A stretch of DNA of 64,000 nucleotides, from NCBI RefSeq assembly GCF_000743355.1, contig NZ_JQEI01000042.1, positions 1 through 64,000 of the forward strand, read 5' to 3'. This DNA is from Serratia sp. Ag1 (lineage in GTDB: Bacteria; Pseudomonadota; Gammaproteobacteria; Enterobacterales; Enterobacteriaceae). Below, in pieces: positions 37,524 through 45,889 of this stretch. Positions within the stretch are counted from its first letter, which is position 1. Every line of letters starts with the position of its first letter. The position numbers and the translations under genes were made by a program. The notes beneath the pieces were generated by a model. The model searched no databases and had not been told where the DNA came from. It saw only the letters and a list, made by a program, of their open reading frames with translations.

Positions 37524-38636
37524 CTAGAACCCAAACTCCCGCGCTAACCGATCGAGTGCAGCGCGCTGGAACTGGTTGAAGGCATCCCTCGGTTGCTGTT
37601 GCTGAATAAAGCCTAACAGCGGATCCTGCACTTCGGTGCGGATCCCGCTCAATGATTCCATCACCGCTAACCCGCAGAACGGCACATAAGCTTCGGCGTA
37701 TCCCCCTTCGTGCACCATCACCAGTTTGCCGCCACACAACCGATCGGCGGCGCTTTGCACCGATGCAGTCATCGCGCGGAAACTGTCGCTGTGCAGTTGC
37801 ATACGCGCCAGCGGATCGAGGGCGTTGGCATCATAACCGCAGGCGATGATGATCAGTTCCGGCTTGAAGCGTTCCAACGCCGGGATCACAATCTGTTGCA
37901 TGGCGTACTGATAACCATCGTCACCGGCACCGGCCAGCAGCGGAATATTGAGGTTATAACCGTAACCGGCACCTTGCCCACGATCCTGCTCACCGGCATA
38001 GCCCGCAGGGAAACAGCCGTCCTGATGCAGTGAAATGGTCAGCACATCATCCCGTTGCCAGTAAATATGCTGAGTACCGTTGCCGTGATGCACATCCCAG
38101 TCGATTACCGCCACTTTGCCCAGCCCCAGTTTGGCCTGAGCGCGTTCGATGACGATCGGGATATTAGCGAGAAAACAGAACCCCATCGATTGATCCGGCA
38201 GGCAGTGGTGGCCCGGTGGGCGCGACAGCGAGTAAGCATTGTCCAACGCACCTTTCAGCACCGCTTCGACGGCGGCGCAGGCCAACCCGGCAGAAAGCTT
38301 GGCGATTTCGTAGCTACCCGGCCCCAATGGAGCCTCCTCCCCCAACATACCACCACCGTTATCGCTTAGTTGCTTGAAGCGTTGCAGGTAGTGCGCCGGG
38401 TGGATACGCAGCAGATCCTCTTCCTCTGCACACTCGGCGCTCAACAGGCTGAGCTGGCGCGACAGGCCAGAAACGTCCATCAGGTTTTTCATCCGCCGCT
38501 TGGTTTCCGGCGATTCTGCATGGCCTGCGCCCGAAGGCGGTTGCACCCAGCCGCCCACCGGCAAAGTAGTCGCGTGCAGACCGGTGCTGTGCCAGAAGCA
38601 ACGTTCATCAAAGAAGAAACCGGTTTTTCTTTTCAC
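37524..38636 (-). CDS. Histone-deacetylase-family amidohydrolase
   Basis: A 370-residue class II HDAC-like hydrolase. Zinc-site and catalytic motifs include RPPGHHCLPDQSMGFCFLANIPI, the ligand stretch VIDWDVHHGNGTQ and SLHQDGCFPAGYAG; HEGGYAEAYVPFCG is near the C-terminus. Bacterial members remove acetyl groups from polyamines or other small amines, or from lysine side chains; the substrate here is unknown. Its start overlaps the end of the MFS transporter gene by 4 bp (ATGA type), so translation is coupled. With the LuxR gene at 40008 the three probably form one functional unit. Confidence 0.85.
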   Translation of the reverse strand: MKRKTGFFFDERCFWHSTGLHATTLPVGGWVQPPSGAGHAESPETKRRMKNLMDVSGLSRQLSLLSAECAEEEDLLRIHPAHYLQRFKQLSDNGGGMLGEEAPLGPGSYEIAKLSAGLACAAVEAVLKGALDNAYSLSRPPGHHCLPDQSMGFCFLANIPIVIERAQAKLGLGKVAVIDWDVHHGNGTQHIYWQRDDVLTISLHQDGCFPAGYAGEQDRGQGAGYGYNLNIPLLAGAGDDGYQYAMQQIVIPALERFKPELIIIACGYDANALDPLARMQLHSDSFRAMTASVQSAADRLCGGKLVMVHEGGYAEAYVPFCGLAVMESLSGIRTEVQDPLLGFIQQQQPRDAFNQFQRAALDRLAREFGF

Positions 38637-39823
38637 TTTATGACTCCTGTTAAACGGCGCGGCATGCGCGGTGAAGCCAGTAAGATCAGCAGCAACGACA
38701 GTAGCGCACAGGCAAACGCACCGGCCAGCAAGGTGCCGACCCCACCGGAAGATTCGATCAGATAACCCGCCAACGTTGGGCCAATCGCCATACCACCGCC
38801 GATCACCAGGTTGATGCTGTTCATCAGTTTGCCGTCGTTATCCAGCGCAGCGACGCGCGCCAGCATGAACGGCAGCACAAAGGTCCAGGTGAATTTGAAT
38901 ATCACTGCGGCGAGCGTGAAGCGAATGAGCAAGGGATCGCGGCTCAGTAACACAATGCTGGCGATCAGCAGGCTGTAACCGATCCACAGTAGCGGTTTGT
39001 GGCTACGCCGCGTGCCAATCAACGCAGCACACCCGGCACCGATAATGCCAAACAGGGTAGCCGCCGCCAGCACCTGCCCACTGCGCACCAGTGAAAGGCC
39101 TGCGGTGGCGGCGATGTTGCCGATAAAGGTCCAGACTGCGCTCAGGCTGATATAGAAGGTTAAAACCGCCAACACGGCATACAGCTTGCTACTGAACGGG
39201 GCCGCAGGAAACTGGCTGGAAGTGCCGCTGGCCTGGTGGAATCCGCTGGGGAACGCGCGGATCAATGGCAGGCAGCACAGCATCATCGCCGCCAGAATCA
39301 AGTACACCACTTTCAGGCCGAAATGAGCGAACAGCGGCGGCAATGCCAGCAGTCCGATCGCGCCGAGCAGCAGTTGGCCCAACACCCAAAAGGCATATAC
39401 CCGGCTAGGGTTGGCGGTTCCGGCAGCGCAGGTGATGCATAGGATCATCAGCGTACCGCCTGCCAGTGAGGCGATAAAACGCAGTATCAGTAGCAGACTG
39501 TAATCATTGACCATCGCCGAGGCCAGATTGCCGAACAGAAATACCGCAGCTGCCAGCGCCGCGATCCGGCGCCAGTTGATCCGGTTGATCCACCACCAGG
39601 CAGGGAGTGTCGCCAGGCTCATGGCACCCAGTTCAGTGGAAAACAAACGGCCAATCTGGCCGGGGTTGAGTTGCCATTGCAGTGCCAACTGCGTCGCGAT
39701 GGCCGGTGCAGTCATTAAGATCCCCGGTGCGATGGCAGCAAAGACAATGATTGCCGTGAGCAATCCGGGTGGGCAAAAGAGTACGGCACCGGTAGCAGGC
39801 ATTACGATTGAGTGTTTGGACAT
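38633..39823 (-). CDS. MFS transporter
   Basis: A 396-residue protein with about 12 hydrophobic segments typical of the major facilitator superfamily, in two six-helix halves. The start at 39823 (MSKHSIVMP) is favoured by AGGA spacing; an ATG at 39832 is in frame. Tight coupling to a deacetylase-family gene suggests import of an acetylated small molecule that the enzyme then hydrolyses, which is inference. The substrate is not recognisable from sequence. Confidence 0.8.
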   Translation of the reverse strand: MSKHSIVMPATGAVLFCPPGLLTAIIVFAAIAPGILMTAPAIATQLALQWQLNPGQIGRLFSTELGAMSLATLPAWWWINRINWRRIAALAAAVFLFGNLASAMVNDYSLLLILRFIASLAGGTLMILCITCAAGTANPSRVYAFWVLGQLLLGAIGLLALPPLFAHFGLKVVYLILAAMMLCCLPLIRAFPSGFHQASGTSSQFPAAPFSSKLYAVLAVLTFYISLSAVWTFIGNIAATAGLSLVRSGQVLAAATLFGIIGAGCAALIGTRRSHKPLLWIGYSLLIASIVLLSRDPLLIRFTLAAVIFKFTWTFVLPFMLARVAALDNDGKLMNSINLVIGGGMAIGPTLAGYLIESSGGVGTLLAGAFACALLSLLLILLASPRMPRRLTGVIK

Positions 39824-39846
39824 AGTTAACATCCTTGATTTTCATC

Positions 39847-39908
39847 TATACCCGTCATACTTCAAGCTGCTTGGGTGAGCGCGAGCAACTCGAATTATTG
39901 TGGGTATA
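39847..39908 (-). repeat. Internally deleted ERIC element
   Basis: TATACCCGTCATACTTCAAG at the left and GAGCAACTCGAATTATTGTG-GGTATA at the right are the two ERIC termini in reverse orientation with most of the centre lost. It lies upstream of the MFS gene, probably in its leader or promoter. Confidence 0.8.
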
Positions 39909-40007
39909 TAAATATCCGTAACGCCGTTTTTTAAACATACGGAAGCCACGCCCGGCAAAGAGAATTAATACCGGTGCTCATTCCTGATATTGGGTGGTTG
40001 AAATCAA

Positions 40008-40667
40008 TCAGCCTTGGGCGATAAAACCGCTGGAAACCAGTTCAGTGCGGTTAACCACCGCCGTTTTGGCAAAGATATTACGCATATGTGTTTTCACCGT
40101 TGAGAGCGAAATCCCCAGCTTCAAGGCGATGCGCTTATTGCTCGCGCCGTCGCGCACCATATTGACGATCTCCTGCTCTTTGGCGGTAAGCAGCGGTGTT
40201 TCTGCATCGGGCAGCAGATCGCGCGTGGCCAGTTCGATCAAGGGCATAACCGCCCGCAACCGGCTGCGTTCAAGCTCGGTGAAAGGAGTGTCGCGGATCA
40301 GCGAAACGCCAGCGATAATCCGTTTGCGCTGGCGAATAAAAATCTCGGTCATATCGCGCATCTGATTCGGTAACATAAAGTCATGGTAGTAATGGCTGTT
40401 ATCAGCGAATACTGCCGGGCCCATGCCCACCACGGTGACCTCCTGCTGGTGGAAATTGGCAGGCCGATGCGGATCCAACTGCTGAAAATGATCCAGATAT
40501 TGCTGGTGGGTATTATCGGAAATACCGTGCAGGATATAGTGATCAGGCCTCAGAGTAGGATCGACCAAATAGAATACCGCCGCAGAAACCGGGATCAGGT
40601 GCGCGATAGTATTCAGACAGCTTGAGATAAAAGCGTCGTTACGCATGGGGGATGATGTGGCTGACAT
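40008..40667 (-). CDS. LuxR-family transcriptional regulator
   Basis: A 219-residue regulator with a poorly defined N-terminal sensor region (1-150) and a C-terminal LuxR helix-turn-helix (about 155-215, LLTAKEQEIVNMVRDGASNKRIALKLGISLSTVKTHMRNI, motif TAKE...STVKTH). The N-terminal part shows no clear acyl-homoserine-lactone signature. A GGAGG site lies 9 bases before the ATG. It is upstream of and co-oriented with the MFS and deacetylase genes and likely controls them. Confidence 0.8.
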   Translation of the reverse strand: MSATSSPMRNDAFISSCLNTIAHLIPVSAAVFYLVDPTLRPDHYILHGISDNTHQQYLDHFQQLDPHRPANFHQQEVTVVGMGPAVFADNSHYYHDFMLPNQMRDMTEIFIRQRKRIIAGVSLIRDTPFTELERSRLRAVMPLIELATRDLLPDAETPLLTAKEQEIVNMVRDGASNKRIALKLGISLSTVKTHMRNIFAKTAVVNRTELVSSGFIAQG

Positions 40668-40980
40668 GTTTCATTTCCTCCCTTGATCGCTCGGAGTGTA
40701 GGGCTTGGCCTGTGCAATATGTGAACGCATTCAGCATAGTTGCAGCAAATAATTAACACAATAAAAACATATTAACAACGTGAGCCTCATTCCACAAAAT
40801 GCATGAATAACAACATATCTATGGCATTTCACTCCGCTTTAATTTGCACAAAACAGCCATTTTGTTAATACATTAATAAATTTGATGTACCAAAAAAATC
40901 GAGTTGCTTGTAAACTGGCTGCGTGTTGTCACACCAACCTACCTACAAGCAACTCGAATTATTTTAGGTACCGCGTGATA
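40668..40980. other. 313-bp AT-rich gap with facing ERIC ends
   Basis: AT-rich, presumably the LuxR gene's promoter region. At 40900-40956 the sequences CGAGTTGCTTGTA and TACAAGCAACTCG form a perfect 13-bp inverted repeat; with flanks they are two ERIC left ends facing each other across about 30 bp, close to the 3' end of yhbS. No gene is supported. Confidence 0.6.
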
Positions 40981-41484
40981 TTAAAACCGATTAAACGGAG
41001 CAGAATACTCCACCAGCCCACTTACCTCGTTCAGGGCACTTTCTGCCAGCGGGTAAACCTGAAACGCCGCTTCAGCCCCCGGCCAACGGCAGTGCAGATG
41101 GTACTGGGCGGCGGTTTTAAAACCAAAACGCCCGTAGTAGGCCGGATCGCCCAGCACAACAACGGCGGCATAGCTGAACTCGTTCAGCGCATCCAACCCT
41201 TCGTATACCAGCTTTTCACCCAGCCCCTGGCGGCGCAGGCTTGCGTCAACCGCTAATGGCGCCAGCCCAACCCACTGGCGATCAACACCCGCCACGTCAA
41301 CCGGGCTGAAGGCCGCATAGCCAACCACACCGCCTTCATCGTCGGTGGCAACAATGCCCAGCGTCAGCAGGCCATCTTCACGCAGTTGCTGCACTAAATC
41401 GGCTTCATCATCACGCCCGAACGCCTTGCGCAGCAACGCATCAATGCCTGCCGCATCAACCGGAATCTCTACGCGGATCAGCAT
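40981..41484 (-). CDS. yhbS: GNAT N-acetyltransferase YhbS
   Basis: A 167-residue GNAT acetyltransferase: acetyl-CoA loop RRQGLGEKLV follows VGLAPLAVD. It matches E. coli YhbS nearly end to end from memory (MLIRVEIP at the start, VEYSAPFNRF at the end). Substrate unknown. It overlaps the end of ubiT by 7 bp and follows it in one operon, as in E. coli. Confidence 0.9.
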   Translation of the reverse strand: MLIRVEIPVDAAGIDALLRKAFGRDDEADLVQQLREDGLLTLGIVATDDEGGVVGYAAFSPVDVAGVDRQWVGLAPLAVDASLRRQGLGEKLVYEGLDALNEFSYAAVVVLGDPAYYGRFGFKTAAQYHLHCRWPGAEAAFQVYPLAESALNEVSGLVEYSAPFNRF

Positions 41485-42005
41485 GGCTGTGGTACACGGG
41501 AGGATTGCACCGTGCCCTCCTGCAAACCCGCTTCAACAAAGGCCGCCAATTGCAACAGGCCAACGCGCAACGGCGCAGGCATGGCATCCAGATCGATGGC
41601 GTCCATCAAGTTTTTTACATACAGACCCAATTCAGTGTCCCCTTCAATCTGTAGCCGACGCTGGAAAAACAGCGTATCAGGATCTTGCTTGCGCGCGGCG
41701 ATCAAGATCAGATCGTTGGCGTCGCCGCTGAAGCTGACATCGGCTTCAGCCTGCTGGCTCACCACCAACCTGCCGTTTTCAACCGTCATAAACCAGTGCA
41801 GCGCCAGATCGCGCACTTCGATTTTCAGCCAACGCGACTCGAGAAACGCCAAATCACCGTCCGCCAATGCCTGACGAAACTGCCAGCCCAGCACCTGTTC
41901 CAGAAGCTGGCGCTGCAGAGCAAACGGCGTGAATTTTAGCGGTACGCGCAGCAGCGACGGCCCCTGACGCACAATACGTGCCCGTAGTTTTTCCAACACT
42001 GTCAT
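41478..42005 (-). CDS. ubiT: UbiT, lipid-binding factor for O2-independent ubiquinone synthesis
   Basis: A 175-residue SCP2-domain protein (YhbT). The start at 42005 (MTVLEKLRARIV) has an AAGGAG site and matches the E. coli protein; the longer frame to 42092 is not needed. The SCP2 fold segment includes AARKQDPDTLFFQRRLQIEGDTELG. UbiT, with UbiU and UbiV, permits ubiquinone synthesis without oxygen, probably by binding isoprenoid intermediates. It is divergent from ubiU. Confidence 0.92.
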   Translation of the reverse strand: MTVLEKLRARIVRQGPSLLRVPLKFTPFALQRQLLEQVLGWQFRQALADGDLAFLESRWLKIEVRDLALHWFMTVENGRLVVSQQAEADVSFSGDANDLILIAARKQDPDTLFFQRRLQIEGDTELGLYVKNLMDAIDLDAMPAPLRVGLLQLAAFVEAGLQEGTVQSSRVPQPC

Positions 42006-42264
42006 CCACTCCTTTTCACTCAGTTTGCGCCTATTTTGCCATATTGATGCGCTGCGGAACCGGCTTATATCAACAAATAGTGCATTTAACATTCGCCACT
42101 GCCTTCTATCAATACGCCAGAAACTGCCTCAAATCAAAGCCTGTTAGCGACAGGTTCACTAAAATTATCCCCCCGTTGACCCTATTGCCGGGCGGAAAAC
42201 AGGCCGGCAACCACTACCACAGCGTATGCCTGGGCTGGCGTACCGCTGAATCAGGATTGAATCT

Positions 42265-43260
42265 ATGGAGCTGCTATGCCCCGCCGGTAATCTGCCGGCC
42301 TTGAAAGCTGCGGTGGATAATGGCGCAGATGCCGTTTATATCGGCCTGAAAGACGATACCAACGCACGCCACTTCGCCGGGCTGAATTTTACCGAAAAAA
42401 AACTGCAGGAAGCCGCCGATTATGTCCATCGGCACGGGCGAAAACTGCATATTGCCATCAATACTTTCGCTCATCCCGATGGTTACGCCCGCTGGCAGCG
42501 CGCCGTGGATATGGCTGCGCAACTGGGAGCCGATGCGCTGATCCTGGCAGACTTGGCGATGCTGGAGTATGCCGCCCAGCGCTACCCGCAGCTTGAGCGC
42601 CACGTTTCAGTACAGGCTTCGGCCACCAATGAAGAAGCTATCCGTTTTTATCAGCGCCATTTCGATGTCGCGCGTGTGGTGCTGCCAAGGGTGCTGTCGA
42701 TGCACCAGGTCAAACAGCTTTCACGCACCAGCCCGGTGCCGCTGGAGGTATTCGCGTTTGGCAGCCTGTGCATCATGGCCGAAGGGCGCTGTTATCTTTC
42801 GTCCTATCTGACCGGCGAGTCCCCCAATACCGTCGGAGCCTGTTCGCCCGCACGCTTTGTGCGCTGGCAGCAAACGCCGCAGGGGATGGAATCACGCCTG
42901 AACAACGTGCTGATCGACCGTTATCAGGACGGTGAAAACGCCGGTTATCCGACGCTGTGTAAAGGCCGTTACCAAGTGGATGACGTGCTTTATCACCCGC
43001 TGGAAGAACCCACCAGCCTGAATACGCTGGAGCTGTTACCGGAACTGCTGGCTGCCAATATCGCCTCGGTGAAGATCGAAGGCCGCCAGCGCAGCCCGGC
43101 GTATGTCAGCCAGGTGGCGCGCGTATGGCGTCAGGCCATTGATCGCTGCCTGGCCAATCCGGCCACCTATCAGGCCGATCCTGCCTGGATGGATACGCTC
43201 GGCGCAATGTCCGAAGGCACCCAAACCACGCTCGGTGCCTATCACCGCAAATGGCAGTAG
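42265..43260 (+). CDS. ubiU: UbiU, O2-independent ubiquinone hydroxylation protein (U32 family)
   Basis: A 331-residue peptidase-U32-family protein. Cysteines in EGRCYLSSYLTGES, GACSPARF and PTLCKGRY are those that hold a 4Fe-4S cluster in the UbiU-UbiV complex. The complex carries out oxygen-independent hydroxylation in ubiquinone synthesis. The ATG is preceded by TTGAATCT, a weak ribosome site, but the start MELLCPAGNLPAL is the family start. It lies 11 bp before ubiV. Confidence 0.93.
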   Translation: MELLCPAGNLPALKAAVDNGADAVYIGLKDDTNARHFAGLNFTEKKLQEAADYVHRHGRKLHIAINTFAHPDGYARWQRAVDMAAQLGADALILADLAMLEYAAQRYPQLERHVSVQASATNEEAIRFYQRHFDVARVVLPRVLSMHQVKQLSRTSPVPLEVFAFGSLCIMAEGRCYLSSYLTGESPNTVGACSPARFVRWQQTPQGMESRLNNVLIDRYQDGENAGYPTLCKGRYQVDDVLYHPLEEPTSLNTLELLPELLAANIASVKIEGRQRSPAYVSQVARVWRQAIDRCLANPATYQADPAWMDTLGAMSEGTQTTLGAYHRKWQ

Positions 43261-43271
43261 CAGGAGAAACC

Positions 43272-44150
43272 ATGAAATATGCATTAGGCCCGGTGCTCTA
43301 CTACTGGCCAAAAAACGATGTGGAGGCGTTTTATCAGCAGGCCTCCAAAAGCAGCGCCGATATTATCTATCTTGGTGAAAGCGTCTGTACCAAACGGCGC
43401 GAAATGAAAGTCGGTGACTGGCTGACGCTGGCGCAGGAGATTGCTAAATCCGGCAAACAGGTGGTGATCTCAACCCTGGCGTTGCTGCAAGCGCCTTCAG
43501 AACTGAATGAGTTGAAACGTTATGTGGATAACGGTGAGTTCCTGATCGAGGCCAACGATCTCGGCACGGTTAATCTGGCCGCCGAACGCGGGTTGCCGTT
43601 TGTCGCCGGGCATGCCCTGAATTGCTACAATGCCTACACGCTGCGCCTGTTGCATAAGCAGGGAATGACGCGCTGGTGCATGCCGGTAGAGCTTTCTCGC
43701 GACTGGCTGGTGAACTTGCTGAACCAATGCGAAGAGCTGAAGTTCCGCCAGCAATTTGAGGTGGAAGTGCTGAGTTACGGCCATCTGCCGCTGGCTTACT
43801 CCGCACGTTGCTTTACCGCCCGCTCAGAAAACCGTGGTAAGGACGAATGCGAAACCTGTTGCATCAAATATCCACAAGGGCGGGTAGTTAACTCGCAGGA
43901 GAACCAGCAGGTCTTTGTGCTGAACGGTATTCAAACGATGAGCGGTTACTGTTACAACCTGGGTAATGAGTTAGCCGGAATGCACGGGCTGGTGGATATT
44001 GTCCGCCTGTCACCGCAAGGCGAAGAGACTCTGACGATGCTCGATCGCTTCCGCGCCAACCAGCAAGGAACCCAGCCCCTAACGCTGGCTGACCGCGCAG
44101 AATGCAACGGTTACTGGCGGCGCGTGGCCGGGCTGGAACTGGTGCCATAA
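43272..44150 (+). CDS. ubiV: UbiV, O2-independent ubiquinone hydroxylation protein (U32 family)
   Basis: A 292-residue partner of UbiU. Cluster cysteines are in ESVCTKRREMK, SARCFTARS and DECETCCIKYP. The start at 43272 (MKYALGPVLYYW) has an AGGAGAAACC site; an in-frame ATG at 43251 overlaps ubiU and is less likely. In E. coli ubiUV are induced anaerobically by FNR; no complete FNR site was found upstream of ubiU here. Confidence 0.93.
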   Translation: MKYALGPVLYYWPKNDVEAFYQQASKSSADIIYLGESVCTKRREMKVGDWLTLAQEIAKSGKQVVISTLALLQAPSELNELKRYVDNGEFLIEANDLGTVNLAAERGLPFVAGHALNCYNAYTLRLLHKQGMTRWCMPVELSRDWLVNLLNQCEELKFRQQFEVEVLSYGHLPLAYSARCFTARSENRGKDECETCCIKYPQGRVVNSQENQQVFVLNGIQTMSGYCYNLGNELAGMHGLVDIVRLSPQGEETLTMLDRFRANQQGTQPLTLADRAECNGYWRRVAGLELVP

Positions 44151-44158
44151 TTCCTGGC

Positions 44159-44184
44159 GGTGGGGAGAACAGTGCCTCCCCACC
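44159..44184. terminator. Bidirectional hairpin between ubiV and the fimbrial operon
   Basis: GGTGGGGAG/CTCCCCACC pair around an 8-base loop in the 39-bp gap between convergent genes. No strong T-tract is present. Confidence 0.6.
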
Positions 44185-44189
44185 CTCCA

Positions 44190-44732
44190 TCAATCGTATG
44201 AGATATTAAACTGTACCGCGCTCTTCACTTTACCGGGAGTCGCCAGCCCGGTAGCGTAATACTCATATTCAATATCACACTGGCTCTGGTTATTGACGAT
44301 AACCGCACAATCGACCCGTGGACTGGTGCGCAGATCTAATGGCGTGTCCTTCATCAACAGCCTGATCTCCACATTCTCGGCCTCATTACTCAGGGTATTG
44401 ATCAGATTACCGGTGTTCGCACTGACGGTCGCCCCGTTATTCAACGTGATATAAGGGGTATACCCGTTAGTACAGCGTGCCCCACCAATATGGATGCTGC
44501 CCTGTGCCCGGCCATGGGTCATACCTGGGCTGTTCAGGTTGCCCATGAACACCTGCGGCAGCACCCAGTCGTAGGTTTTCTGCTCTTGCCCTGGGACGCT
44601 GTCGAAATAACAGGTGGCGAGCTTGATGGAGCCCGTCACATTCAGCACACCAGTGGAAGACGCCTGCACACCCGCGCCATAACAGACCAGTGCCAGCAGG
44701 GAGAGGTTTCTCAACGTACTCACTATATGCAT
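44190..44732 (-). CDS. Minor fimbrial subunit
   Basis: A 180-residue pilin-like protein: signal peptide ending near VQASS (about residue 25), paired cysteines (ATCYF and GARCTNG), and the C-terminal beta-strand pattern VQFNISYD recognised by usher-chaperone systems. It is the last gene of the fimbrial operon, 14 bp after the putative adhesin gene. It may be an anchor, terminator or tip-adaptor subunit; position alone does not decide. Confidence 0.8.
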   Translation of the reverse strand: MHIVSTLRNLSLLALVCYGAGVQASSTGVLNVTGSIKLATCYFDSVPGQEQKTYDWVLPQVFMGNLNSPGMTHGRAQGSIHIGGARCTNGYTPYITLNNGATVSANTGNLINTLSNEAENVEIRLLMKDTPLDLRTSPRVDCAVIVNNQSQCDIEYEYYATGLATPGKVKSAVQFNISYD

Positions 44733-44745
44733 TTCACGCTCCCGA

Positions 44746-45873
44746 TCACTGATAGGTGATCATAAACTCGATTTGAGCATCAGCCTTGCCCGCCCGGATC
44801 GGGGTCGCAGTCTGAATATACGTGGCCTTAACCCCTAAGTTGTAATCACTGCCGCGATCCTCAAGGAAGGTTATATAATCGGCCAGATCGATATCCTGAT
44901 TGAATTTAGCTAACTGATAGTTGCCGTTTTCCTGCTTAAAGCTCAACTGTACGCCAACCCCTTCAGCGGCATCGCCGCCTGCCACATTCAGCTTCGAGAT
45001 CCCCTGTTCGGCATTTTCGAACCCATTGCGTGGCGTCAGCTTGATGCTGATGACGTTCGGCTTGAATACGCTATAAGAGGTTCTGCCATAGAAAGCCGGG
45101 CAACCCGAGAGGACAATCTGAGTTTCAGCGCTGCCGGCGGTGCTGCCAACGCCATTGAATTCATCCGGATAGTGTTCACCCAGCGGCAGGTAATAGTTAC
45201 TGCCCACGTTGCAGGTGGCCGGAATGACCGTCAGGCTGCCGCTGATCGACGTTTTCTGGTAGACAAAATTCTCGCCATTGCCATTCAGTGACGTCTCAAA
45301 ACTGGGCAAATCACTTCGGCTAATCGTGCCGCTGCCAACGCTGCTGGCGGTTTTGATAAATTCAATGTTAAAGCTGACCGAGGCATCACTCTGGCTGGTG
45401 AAGCTGAAAACGCTGCTGCTGCTATTTGATAAATAACCTGTGAGGCTGCCTGGGATCAGCAGGCGTGCGCTGCCGCCGTCGGGCGTGCCCTGCCACAACG
45501 CTACCCCAATGCCTGGGATATTGGTATTGAACACGAACGGAAACGTGGGGTCACTGTAGCTGGATTGACCATAAGGCGTGCTGGTAAAAGAACTCACCAG
45601 GTCATAAATACCCGCCTGGCAAAATAGTTTGGCACCGTTACCGCTGGTTTGGATACGCTGGGAATAGATGACGCTACCGACCGGCAAATCTTCCCCCACG
45701 GTCACCGAGCCACCGATAGTCAAACGGGTGTCGAGTGGGGAAAAAATGGCAGAAGTACTGTCCCAATCACAACCAGGGGTCACCGCTAGCGCGCTTTGTG
45801 CATATAAGCCTGCACAGAGTATCAACGATACCGCCACTCTTGACGCGATTATTGTTTTCATCTGTTTTCTCAT
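44746..45873 (-). CDS. Two-domain fimbrial protein, probable tip adhesin
   Basis: A 375-residue exported protein with a signal peptide (cleavage near SALAV). At twice the pilin size, it has an N-terminal domain (about 30-210) with its own cysteine pair and a C-terminal pilin domain (about 215-375, starting VIPATCNVG and ending AQIEFMITYQ). This layout is that of tip adhesins, where the first domain binds the receptor. An in-frame ATG at 45861 is an alternative start. No specific receptor can be suggested. Confidence 0.82.
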   Translation of the reverse strand: MRKQMKTIIASRVAVSLILCAGLYAQSALAVTPGCDWDSTSAIFSPLDTRLTIGGSVTVGEDLPVGSVIYSQRIQTSGNGAKLFCQAGIYDLVSSFTSTPYGQSSYSDPTFPFVFNTNIPGIGVALWQGTPDGGSARLLIPGSLTGYLSNSSSSVFSFTSQSDASVSFNIEFIKTASSVGSGTISRSDLPSFETSLNGNGENFVYQKTSISGSLTVIPATCNVGSNYYLPLGEHYPDEFNGVGSTAGSAETQIVLSGCPAFYGRTSYSVFKPNVISIKLTPRNGFENAEQGISKLNVAGGDAAEGVGVQLSFKQENGNYQLAKFNQDIDLADYITFLEDRGSDYNLGVKATYIQTATPIRAGKADAQIEFMITYQ

Positions 45874-45889
45874 TAATCTTGGCGCTCGG

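Noticed and set aside
42093-42264. FNR site upstream of ubiU
   Set aside because: Only a half-site (ATCAA) was found; not enough to call.
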